A stretch of 60,000 bases of DNA. It comes from Chrysomallon squamiferum. Lineage: Eukaryota; Mollusca; Gastropoda; Neomphalida; Peltospiridae. The DNA is taken from assembly GCA_012295275.1 (NCBI GenBank), contig CM022671.1, positions 25,096,822-25,156,821 on the forward strand, read 5' to 3'. This document shows positions 39,911 to 50,099 of the stretch, in pieces. How positions within the stretch are numbered: the stretch's first letter is position 1; each line of letters opens with the position of its first letter. The notes beneath the pieces are model-generated. The model ran no database searches, had not been told where the DNA came from, and was given only the letters and a program-made list of their open reading frames with translations. Both the position numbers and the translations under genes were made by a program.

Positions 39911-40866
39911 ATAATAATAATAATAATAATAGTGGCAAATATGACTTCTAACAGAACTAACACACTAACGTACTAACATACCAGTGGAAGCATTCTCACG
40001 CAAGCCGCAAGTTATTCGCACGATTTTCCTCACACGCGTGTTCTTTTACTGCACCACTCGATTAACGAAACCACTGACCTGCAGCAACAGTTTGTTGTGT
40101 TTAATGACACAAGAGAAACACGTTAACAATGTTAACACAAGATTGTATCAGCACTTTCGTCAGCTCAACGACATGACAGGAACCCACTGATCACAATGCA
40201 ATCAATAATTGTTTACGTTTAACGACACCACTAGAAGACTTGCGCTGATCACAGATTAGCGATGTTTTTATTTTCTTTAGCAGACGGTGTTAGGATTGTA
40301 TCAAGAGTTTTGTTAGCAGCATTACTAGAAAATAATAATTAAACGGGGGAAATCTGTTCTCTGTTTATGTAGTTTACTGTCTGGATTGAATTGAATACGG
40401 CTATAAAGCAGTCTTTTGATCTTGATCAGCAAAGGCAGTTCATGACAAAATGGCAATGAATTTCCTTTTACATTCTTCGTTATTACGAAATAATACGTCT
40501 GTCATCTAATAAGGGAGATTGAATTACTAGACTGTTTAAAGTGCCTCGGACAAGGTATTTATAAACTGACTAATAAAAGTATTTGTGTTTCCAATTTATT
40601 ATTTTATTGTTTTGACGCGACCTTTCATCGCTCAGAATAACGTGTAACAAAACAAAAATAATACTTTTAGTATAAAACAATTTTAACGCCGCCATCTTAT
40701 CGCTTCACAGTTAAATTCGTGTCGTCAATACATACGTGATCGCTGTATTTTTTTTTTCTGACGAAACATTTGAAAAAGATTTTGAGAAAATTGGTCCACT
40801 CTGCATGCAATTCCTTCAAGAATTTTTTCAAGAATTTATTTTTTTTTTGAAAATAAAAATAAAAAA

Positions 40867-40898
<32 letters not shown>

Positions 40899-41445
40899 GT
40901 AAATAAATAAATAAATAAATAAATAAACAAAAATATTAATAATAATATCAAATAAACAAATGAATAATAATAATAATAATAAAAGATAACTTTGAAGTAT
41001 GCAGATTTTATCAATTTTATTTCTTCGTATCATCAAAGATATACTTTAATTTACACTCTAATATATTTATTTATTTATCTATTTATTTATTTATTTATTT
41101 ATACTAAGCATTTACAAAACAGTACTGTCTTTTATTCATATGTTACGTGTCACTTGAAGCTGCACCTATAACCTGTATTCCTAAAGATATTCATAGAATA
41201 TCCACGAACTGAATCTTAACGAAAATATTTAATATATAAATAGAATAATGAAAGATACTAATTCTAACACAAGAGAACCGTTGTATTGGTTGTTGGTGAA
41301 CAAAATCGTTAAAGTATGGTTTGATTTTGTTGATAATCTCCCGGGGATAGTGTTCAAACAAACGCGGTGAAGCGTAAATTCCACGTCCGATTGGGCTTAG
41401 AAATCAAATTACAGCAACCTCGACAACAACAACAACAATAATAAA

Positions 41446-41479
<34 letters not shown>

Positions 41480-44438
41480 GCAATAATAATAATAAGAATA
41501 ATAATTTTAAACAGGAGCGTATTCGGGTTTTCCAAAGGGGAGAGCCTTATTACCGTCGATGTTATGTTCAAGATGAAAATTAATAAGATTTGTTATAATA
41601 TAAAAAATAAAAAAATAAAAATTCAGCAAAATAAATAAATAAGTATATTTTAAAATGCGGAGTCGGCGCTGTGCCTTGATTTATTTATTACATTTATAGT
41701 TTAATTTATTTCTTAATTTTTCATTTTTGTCAATTTTTTATTTTTTATTTTTAACTCATTGCCAAGGGATTTTTTCATGTTTGATTTTTTCAAATTGCAA
41801 GAAATATATCTTATTTGCCATACGTAACCGCGGTTTTGATAATTGCTCTATTAATCTCAGTAAGAAGCAGCAGTCGTTTTCAGTTCTCTGCAGTTCTGTA
41901 AACTTTAAGCTCATAAATTAACGGGAGAGATTGCGTCTGGTTGTCATCAGAATCGTTCGTGGTAAAACTGATCGCATAACTGATCTATCGGCATCATTTT
42001 CACGTTTGTATACCTCTGCAGGAATGGCTGGTGTATTTTTATTGTTTAGTAGTGTCATTAAACTTTGTAAATATGTTTGCCGAAGATGAGAGTGTATTTG
42101 TATGTCTGTATTTTTTTTCCAGTCCGTGTATAAAGAGACAGAGATAAGATTTGTTTTGGTTATTTAAAGATGTTGTCAGTCATATACACACTTAACGTAT
42201 GTGTATGAATAATCTGAGATATAATCGAGGTTTTTACCTTACCTGTATGTGCATAAATAAAAGAATCGCAAAATAACCAAAACAGTTCGTCTCGGCTTAA
42301 TTTACACACTCACAAAGAAACACACACACACACAAACACACACGCACGCATATTTATACATAAACATAAATATAAATATATACACACATGTACATACATA
42401 CATATATAGACAGAAACACACACATACTTATACAAATATATGTACATAAAAACATACTGATAATACACAAATTAAATGTTTAATGATTCAAATATCACAA
42501 ACTGTTTTGAAGTTAAGAATCACTCGAGACATTAGAGTTCTCTGAAACAGCAGAGTCAGCCTGAGCGATTATTAATAATGTAGTGCGTTTATTTATATCG
42601 AGTTCCTGACTTGATCTTTCTTAAAATAGTGAAATGAAGCTCAGTGTGATAAGTGTTAAGGCCACTTCGCTACAATTTTTTTACTTTTTTTTTTGAGAAA
42701 TCTGTTAATGTAGAAACCTAATACCATCTATGCTAAAAATACAATCTTCTAGATTGCGTTCCCGACAGAGATGGAAAGTGGAAGCGATAAACCATCTTGA
42801 GTTCATCGTGAAGGTTTTATTACAGTAAATACGTTTTTCCATACTTTTCATGCATTATTTACTCCAAAGAAAGCAGTTTTAAAATACGTTGAATGCGGTT
42901 TTGTTTTTGCTAAACTACTAAAAATTTCTGTTTATTTAGACAATATAAAAAAATATATATATATTATTATTATTAATATTTTTAAAATTGTCAGGAATGT
43001 AAATTTTATAGTAATACTAAGGGAGAGAAAGAAAACTCGACGCCATCACATTACAAGTTATTTTTAACCAAAAATTAAAAACTGATTAGGTTTTTTTTTT
43101 TTTTTAAAGTACTATCTCATAAACAGGAAAACTCGATGTTAGAGACACCAGTAAGGCAGCACGGGTTGGAACTTTATAGAGCTCAGTAGCCACACCCTCG
43201 AGGACTGACCATCTGACCTCTCTCACTGTGTGAGTGTGTAAAAAATTAATGTGCTAATCAGATACTCTGTCGCAATCTCTCACTCTCGAGGCCATGTTTT
43301 TCAATACACACCAGTCACGGCGTATCGGTTGCAGACAGAAGTAGCTCACTGTGACAACTGTTAAGCTATTTATATTTTCACTAATTATTTATCATGTTCA
43401 CGTTAATCGGTTACTAAGGCAATTATTTAAATTAAAATACTCCACATGTACTTTCACTGAATCTGTAATCTGAAACTCGTACCATTTTATTTGCCATATT
43501 TTTTTTTTTCCGTGCGATCAATTTAACTTAACTCGACAAGTGACGACATTTAATTTACTTTTTCACACCAATTAAAGTACACACGCAGGTTTATCTGACG
43601 TCTGCTACGGTTTTGTTTTATTCAAAATAGAAAGCATGTTGGTGAGAACAAAGTAATTGGAAAAGGCGATGCCGTCTTTAAGTGGAATTAACAACCTGAA
43701 ATCGAGTGTAGAATATAGACCAGTTATAGAAATTCGATTTGTGTAGAACATTCTAATTCCAGGGTAAGATCGATTATTCAAAAGAAACATCAGATGGTAA
43801 GGGATTCTATTCTTGTAATCGTCATTACGAAAACGCTATTAGTACTGTAATCTTTGTAGTAATACTTGCAAACACGAAACTCCGGAGTCCAAACTCTATG
43901 ATGTATATTTATCAACCGTATGCAAGAGCCTCTAAAAGGTGGTAATATTAAAATGTGTTAATGATTTAATTATAATTATGAGAAAATTTAAACTGTTTTT
44001 TTTATACGGTCGTCTCTGAGTTTCTACATCATCCTTTGCTTCCGGTTACCATAACTGCCGCTGCTAATACTGCTAGCTGCTACTGCTGCTACATTCATTA
44101 ATATTATACTACTGCTGACTGTTATATTTCTCTGATTCTTTTTTTATTCTTTTTTTTTTTTTTTAATCGATAGTTTTAACCACTCTTTATTTCTAAAGTC
44201 TAGTTCCACTCATACACAGATGATGCGAGGGACCATTGGATGATGAAGGATGAATCTTTGTTATCCGAGTTAGTTATGACGATTTATATCACAATATGTT
44301 ATCCATGTATATGTTATATTTAACTTAAAATAGACAAGATACATATTTTTTAGTTAGATGGCTTTCTTCAGTTTGGGAACCTCTAAGCATCAGATTGCTT
44401 TGCATACCGGGATAATTCAGATAATGACGTTAACTAAA

Positions 44439-44495
<57 letters not shown>

Positions 44496-45139
44496 TTATT
44501 ATTATTATTATTATAACAGGTATTGCAACAGGAAGCCTGTACAATGATACCAGTCTCAGACTGCACGGTTTTCCAGGTGAAGGTCAAGCAAACAGGAACG
44601 TAATCTTGGTCAAGAGTCACGAGTGGGGAGAAAAAATCCGCAGCAAATTCGAAAAAGCTATTCTGCTGATTCGCGAGCCGTACGGAGCTTTGTTAGCAGA
44701 GTTCCACAGACGTCACGGGGGCCACATGGGACACGCGAGAAAAAAAGATTTTCAAAACGGTATTCACTATAACAGTTTTCAAAACGAGTTGTCGTTCTTT
44801 TAGAAAATGCTATTACTACAGACACACATATATAGATAGGTATATGAAGGTCAAATACATGAGTGAATAGTTAAAGACAGACAAATACACAGACAACTCA
44901 TAATTTAATAGGTAAACAAAAAGAGAAGTTAAATAGCTGAAAATATATGATGGTGGTGGTTTGACTGTATATGTCTGTCTAAACAAAAAATTAAAAATAA
45001 TAAAGAAAAAAGAATTTCCATTATTATTATTATTATTATTGTTATCGTTATTCTTTCTGTTGCTGTTATTGTTATTATTTTAGTATCGCTGTTGATGTTA
45101 TTATTGCTAATATTATTATTATTATTGTGATTATTATTA

Positions 45140-45197
<58 letters not shown>

Positions 45198-45589
45198 GCT
45201 GCTATCGCTGTTATTATATATAACCTTTCTTTCTCTTTTCTTTTCGGTTAGAATGGTATGATTACGTTCCTAATACAGCGAAAGCGTGGGCAGAACATAA
45301 CATCGACTGGTTGAAATTCAAAGGCCCTCTCTACATAATGAACTACTCGGAGCTGCAAAAAAATTCAACCCAGTGCATAGAACAATTACTGAAATTCATT
45401 GGTGTCAGCGTTAGCCAGGCCGACCTGAAATGCATGGCTAAGAACTCAGAGGGCAGTTTCAAACGCCTCCATTTTCAAATTATAGACCACGACCCATATA
45501 CTATAGACATGAAGTATATCATTTCGAATTATATTCATAACGTATCCAAGGAAATCGAAGGTTATTATTACAAGAGGACTATTAGATAA
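37838..45589 (+). CDS. WSCD-related type II membrane sulfotransferase, no WSC domain
   Basis: Three exons, 37838-38117, 44520-44759 and 45252-45589, GT-AG and phase 1, 858 nt (285 residues). Residues about 13-33 form one transmembrane segment after a short basic cytoplasmic tail, the topology of a Golgi enzyme. FPGSGNTWVRHLIQQATG (77-94) is the 5'-phosphosulfate-binding loop for PAPS. Exon 2 carries GSLYNDTSLRLHGFPGEG, ILVKSHEWG and LLIREPYGALLAEFHRR, which match the WSCD1/WSCD2 sulfotransferase pattern as I know it. WSCD proteins of vertebrates have been described as acting on sialic acids. Here the two WSC domains that precede the catalytic part in WSCD1/2 are absent, so the acceptor is uncertain. 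The first intron is 6.4 kb and filled with simple repeats. Confidence 0.85.
39757..39930. repeat. (ACT)n interrupted trinucleotide repeat
   Basis: Period-3 repeat, uninterrupted at about 39866-39905 and ending in AAT. It generates long open frames on both strands that have only poly-Thr, poly-Val or poly-Ser composition. Confidence 0.95.
40205..40240 (+). mobile_element. Possible fragment of a dispersed molluscan repeat
   Basis: TTTAACGACACCACTAGA at about 40218-40235 resembles, from memory, a segment of a repeat family I associate with molluscan genomes. Only a short piece is present, next to a weaker similar stretch near 40090-40130. This is recollection rather than a search result. Confidence 0.35.
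44442..44512. repeat. (ATT)n microsatellite beside a splice acceptor
   Basis: About 70 bases of ATT ending within ten bases of the sulfotransferase exon 2 acceptor. It replaces the usual polypyrimidine tract. Confidence 0.95.
44520..44759 (+). CDS. Sulfotransferase exon 2: central catalytic part
   Basis: Acceptor ATAACAG directly after a long ATT run, donor GTATTCAC. Contains the 3'-phosphate-binding-like IREPY region and the HGGHMGHA segment. Confidence 0.85.
45020..45197. repeat. ATT/GTT trinucleotide tract in sulfotransferase intron 2
   Basis: Interrupted ATT/GTT repeats from 45020, with the cleanest run at 45137-45197. Confidence 0.9.
45252..45589 (+). CDS. Sulfotransferase exon 3: C-terminal part and stop
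   Basis: Acceptor GGTTAG. Contains the AWAEHNIDW and PLYIMNYSEL blocks typical of sulfotransferase C-terminal halves, and ends YYKRTIR. Confidence 0.85.
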
Positions 45590-45845
45590 TCAAAGCTCAC
45601 AGAAGAGATATGAAAACCTGCCAGTCTGAATGGTTTTACTGGCTGTGCAAGAACGTGATGGTTATTTGCAAACCAGAACATCTTATGATTTATTGTCTTC
45701 CCTAATTATGTGGAGCCAGAGTTGGCTGCACCATTCCCGGCCATTTTGTATTTATATCTTTTTCTGTATTTATTTTGTTGTTGTTTTTCTTCTGGTTTTT
45801 TTTTTTTTTTTTATGGGGGTCGGGAGTGAGGTTTATAGACACGCA

Positions 45846-45898
<53 letters not shown>

Positions 45899-46417
45899 AC
45901 TGATGCAAATGAGACAAATATCTCATGCCGAAATTGATGATTTTCTTCTTCTTTTTTTTTTTTTTCTTTTTTTATACAAAGATTTTATTTAAAAAATATA
46001 AATTTAAATTTCGATAGAAACGATCATTAATTCGTTTATGTCTAAGGTTACCGTTTGAAGTCTGCTGACATCGTTGCGATGAAAGACATAACTGACTTCA
46101 AAGAAATCAGACATCAAACAGGTTTATCGAACACCTGATGATTTAAGGCATACATCATCCTTTCCACACGTTTCAGTCTGAGTCCGGGTCTTGCCCTGAT
46201 GCAGTGTATACTGTCATTTAGCGTCACGACAGTACTCCAAAAATTCGCCCAAATTCTATTGGCGATTAAGTATTTTTTTTATCTTCATTTCAAAAACTGT
46301 CTAGTCTATATAAATATTAAATTTATTTCCTTCTGCTTTTTCATCCCCCCCACCACCACCACGACCAATGGTCTTCCACCACACTCTTGCAGATAGCCCC
46401 CGTTTGTTTACAATCAC

Positions 46418-46463
<46 letters not shown>

Positions 46464-46661
46464 ACTTTTTTGGTTCTTCTGATGTGTTTTTTTTTTTTTT
46501 TTTTTTTTGGAGTTTGCGCAGTCGCGGTACAAATCAGGTTTATCTGAGGCGTGGCTATTGATAGCTGAAAACTATTTCCTTGTATATCAGAACACTGAGA
46601 AAATTTTACAGTACATTACTGATAACGTCAACAAACAAGCCTTTACAAATTTTCCTTGTTA

Positions 46662-46692
<31 letters not shown>

Positions 46693-47090
46693 TTAAATTG
46701 TGTATTTTAATCTTTCAATACACAATGAATCTAAGTAACCAGCAGCCTAATGAATTAAATTATTAATAAATACCTGTTAATAAGCAAAACGTTATGTATG
46801 CCACCCCAAACGTACAGCTACATACATTCATACACACATAATATATACATAAATGCATGCACATATACATGTAAACATATACATAAATGTATACATACAT
46901 GAACCAATGTATATATATACATAATTATATACATACATGCACGCACATATATACATATATAGGCATACAAACATACAACCTATATAAATAATTATAAAAA
47001 CAGTAATGCATTAAAGTCATTTTATTATACACTGCATACAAGATAATATATACTGGTTTTTACGGAAGAAGAACAAAAAGAAAAAGAAAC
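45590..47090. other. Intergenic DNA with simple repeats
   Basis: Contains a GT run (45850-45896), an ATT run (46408-46461), a poly(T) run (46488-46508) and CATA/TATA-rich DNA (46810-46985). No gene was recognised. Confidence 0.6.
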
Positions 47091-47345
47091 AATTTCTTCC
47101 GTGAAACGACGCTTGCCTGTCAGTTCATAAACAAACAATACAAAACATATGATCCGTTTCTGTCAGATAAATGTGATAATTACGTGTGTATGAGTCATCT
47201 TCAATCCGAAGAAAACACCAAAGCAGTTGTAGTAAAGTAATATGTCGATTTAGCTTTAAGAGAATCAGCCATCTTATAAAATTCACATCGTTCCGATGAA
47301 ATAGCGAATTCGCGTCATCCGATTTAGAAAAACAAAAACAATATT
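47090..47345 (-). pseudogene. Decayed paralogue of the CaaX-box gene next door
   Basis: On the minus strand, two blocks align by eye with the intact gene at 47601-48107: GCTGATTCTCTTAAAGCTAA and following bases, and CTGACAGGCAAGCG. The reading frame meets a TGA after about 23 codons in the best-matching stretch, and about 19 bases are missing relative to the intact gene. No full open frame remains. It has the same orientation as its partner, consistent with an old tandem duplicate. Confidence 0.6.
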
Positions 47346-47600
47346 TTAAAAATTATTATTATTATTATTATTATTATTATTTCAGAGTACAATTTGCCAT
47401 TTGATTGCATGAAATCTATATATAAAGGCTATATTTGATTTCATTGTTTTTGTTTGTTGTTGTGATGTTTATAATATTCTTGTTACTGTTCCTTCAGCTG
47501 CTGCTGCAGTTGTTGTTGTTATTGTTGTTATATATAAAATTTAACATATCTATGGTGATTCTGTTAGTAGGTTTTCGGTTTCAACTGCGCCTCACTGTAA

Positions 47601-48107
47601 TTACAGAATGGTGCAACCACTACTACTAGATTCAGTATTTCTTTGCGTCTCTCTGCTCTGTTGCTCGATAAGAAAATTCAGAGGCTGATAATAATAATAT
47701 TCAAGCCAGACCCAATTAAAACACATGATTTGGGTAATCTGAAGTCTTTGGTTTCCTACAAGAATGTTTCGGGTTAATACAAACCGATTCTGTACAGCGC
47801 TGAGTTCATAAAACTGATTGTCCCAATCTCCACATAGTGACGGCTCCGGAAAAAAACACTTGCCTATCAGTTTGTCCGGAGAAAATAGCGAACACAGAGC
47901 AATCAGCGTATTCGTTTCTTCCTCTGTAAGATAATAATATCTGCTATAATCTCTTAGCAGGAGCGTTTCTAAATCACTGTCCATCTGAAGAACATCGCAT
48001 ACACAGTCAAAATAGTACATCAGTTTAGCTGCAGGAGAATCAGGAACTATTACAGACCATCCTACCTGTCTGAAATATATTTCGTTGTCACGAAACAGAA
48101 AGGCCAT
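47601..48107 (-). CDS. Unrecognised 168-residue intronless protein with C-terminal CaaX-like box
   Basis: I do not recognise the family. The ATG at 48107 has a good context (ACAAGATGG); the frame extends seven codons further upstream without an ATG. The protein begins MAFLFRDNEIYFRQVGWSVI, is acidic in the middle (DLETLLLRDY, LTEEETN), has an aromatic patch (WLEYYYYQPLNF), then a polar Ser-rich tail ending SSSSGCTIL. The last four residues, C-T-I-L, fit a prenylation box whose final Leu favours geranylgeranylation, so membrane attachment is plausible. No signal peptide or transmembrane segment is evident. The disrupted relative at 47090-47345 suggests a small local gene family. Because no intron is present, it could also be an old retrocopy. 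Confidence 0.65.
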   Translation of the reverse strand: MAFLFRDNEIYFRQVGWSVIVPDSPAAKLMYYFDCVCDVLQMDSDLETLLLRDYSRYYYLTEEETNTLIALCSLFSPDKLIGKCFFPEPSLCGDWDNQFYELSAVQNRFVLTRNILVGNQRLQITQIMCFNWVWLEYYYYQPLNFLIEQQSRETQRNTESSSSGCTIL

Positions 48108-48459
48108 CTTGTCCAGTTTAGAAAACAAAAATACAATCTGTCACTATGATTTTATTTTCTTGAGTCCAGTCTATGATATACTTCACATTGCAGCTGTATA
48201 TATAGGTTTACAAGAGACCTCATTTGCATAACTAAGGAAGACTCACTTGTGTATCTGTTGAAAACAGATAACACATAATTGTTTTTTGTTGTTTTTTTTT
48301 TTTTGTAATGTCCAACCTGTGTTCAGTAGAGTTAGAACGTATCTTGTTAGACCTTAACAGGATATCATATATCTTATCATAAACTGTCACGCGGTAATTT
48401 TTCCTTGAAAGTGACAAACGTATGTAATCAAACCGTATTAATATCTGAATAATCAAAGG

Positions 48460-48518
<59 letters not shown>

Positions 48519-48707
48519 AACAATGCATGTCATATTAAACGTCACATCCAACAAAGTGATTGTCCCTCATCTTTTCTGGTCGAGGGCCTGCCCTTGGTCT
48601 TCAAGTCATTTTCCTGTGAATTATAACATTCCTGCTTAGTGATAAACTATTTCTAGCCGGAACTGTTTGTTGCTATCTTTCTAATTTATGATAACATTTC
48701 ATCTGCT

Positions 48708-48740
<33 letters not shown>

Positions 48741-49333
48741 TTTCTTTCTTTATCAGTGAATGAATGTTGACTATTGATCTCATAATTTTCCTTCGTGATC
48801 TTTGTACCATACACATATGTACACAAGACAGGTAAAAAGCGAGTTGTCTACATAATCAGGTCACGAGAGACGATCGAGTTAAAACTTTAAGAAAACTATG
48901 GGCGGTCATAAACAACAACCATTGTGCCACCAATATAATACCTACTAATAATAATAATAGTAATTATTATTATTATTATTATTATTATTGAGACGAGAGA
49001 TTACAGTCTACTAAGTTTTTATAAAAGTATGTCTCTCTCTCGACGTTTTGGGGTGTTTTTTTTTTTTTTTTTTTGACGGTATCATTGCAGTTAATAATAG
49101 GTAAATATTGTTGTTGAAACATGGTGTGGCAGTTAAGGTCGCCATCTAAATAATTTTACCATTTTATGTTTTACTATATAATATGCATTTCTTTTCATAT
49201 AAAATTTTATCGCGATCAAATATTATTTTAAAAGTCCCGAAGCCGTAAACAATTTTTTTATATATATATTTAAATCTATATTTCAAAATGTTCAGGAAAT
49301 CTGTTAGTAAATGCGTGGTTCGACAACGCTAGT
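48108..49333. other. Intergenic DNA
   Basis: Contains a CT run (48463-48513), a poly(T) run (48711-48739), an ATT run (48964-48989) and a second poly(T) run (49058-49074). No gene was recognised. Confidence 0.6.
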
Positions 49334-49341
49334 CTGATGCC

Positions 49342-49589
49342 CAGTGGCGTGCAGAGGGGGGCTAAAGGGGCGGTGGCCCCGCACATCCAAAGTTGGGAGG
49401 CATCCAATCAAAGAAAAGAACTTAATAAATTTGGTTGACTTATATTTAACTTATGTTCATCTGTGTTTAAATATTCAAAAGATCTTCCTTTCTCATAATA
49501 TTTCGCAGTACCACGCGTTCTACTTGAGTCTTTGGGGCGTACAATCAAGGAGTTGGCTCCGGGCGTCACCAGACCTCTGCACGCCACTG
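49342..49589. mobile_element. hAT-type MITE, about 248 bp
   Basis: The ends are perfect 16-bp inverted repeats, CAGTGGCGTGCAGAGG at 49342-49357 and its complement at 49574-49589. The flanking octamers CTGATGCC (49334-49341) and CCGATGCC (49590-49597) differ at one position, fitting an 8-bp target-site duplication. CAGTGGCG-type ends plus an 8-bp duplication are characteristic of hAT transposons. There is no transposase, so the element is non-autonomous. The plus-strand open frame at 49344-49655 lies mostly inside it and is not a gene. Confidence 0.85.
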
Positions 49590-49597
49590 CCGATGCC

Positions 49598-49825
49598 CCA
49601 TAGAATCGTTCCGGCGGCCCTGAAACAACTTGTAATTGAATGCAACTATGACTGAGATGTTTAACTTATTAATGGGAATGACGTTCTATGGCAGGGAAGG
49701 AAATCATAAGCGTAACAAATGCAGTATAAATCAATAAATATTAATCAGGCCTACAAGGGTTTTTGGATAGGTTGGTTGTTTTATTTTTACTTTTTTTTTT
49801 TTTTTTATTTATTTATTTATTTATT

Positions 49826-49894
<69 letters not shown>

Positions 49895-50010
49895 ACTAAT
49901 CTGTCTCTCCGTCCTCCTTAAATTCTAGAATATTCTACGAAATAACATGCCCGTAAGTGTAAAAATCCATCGTTTCTAAAGAGTAGTTACTGTTTGCTGG
50001 TTTGTAACCA
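49598..50010. other. Short intergenic stretch upstream of the HSF-like gene
   Basis: Contains poly(T), TTTA and an ATT run (49832-49894). No gene was recognised. Confidence 0.6.
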
Positions 50011-50033
50011 TTACGTCATACAATTTGACGTCA
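50011..50033. promoter_or_regulatory. Two CRE/ATF-type sites upstream of the HSF-like gene
   Basis: TTACGTCA at 50011-50018 and the full palindrome TGACGTCA at 50026-50033, spaced 15 bp start to start and 67 bp before the start codon. The full CRE is the classical CREB/ATF binding site. A regulatory role is inferred. Confidence 0.55.
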
Positions 50034-50099
50034 GTAAAGAATACACTTGAAATAAAATTCCGCAAATATTACACTTTGTATTGTTGTTTTGTCGCTAAA

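Larger units (their letters stand above)
38118..44519 (+). other. 6.4-kb intron of the sulfotransferase gene
   Basis: Holds a GAT run (39503-39533), ACT repeats (39757-39905), AAT/AAAT runs (40868-40985), CACA/CATA runs (42310-42430), a possible molluscan repeat scrap (about 40205-40240) and an ATT run against its acceptor (44442-44512). No nested gene was recognised on either strand. Confidence 0.6.

Noticed and set aside
39718-39963. Open frames of poly-Thr, poly-Val and poly-Ser
   Set aside because: Entirely explained by ACT repeats.
48108-48128. Seven-codon upstream extension of the CTIL gene
   Set aside because: It begins with TTG; the ATG at 48107 has a good context and is the likely start.
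49344-49655. 103-codon plus-strand frame
   Set aside because: Most of it is the hAT-type MITE; there is no transposase similarity.
50025-50099. Upstream extension of the HSF-like frame
   Set aside because: The first codon of the extension is TTG, not ATG. The segment overlaps the CRE palindrome and lacks family similarity, so ATG at 50100 was preferred.
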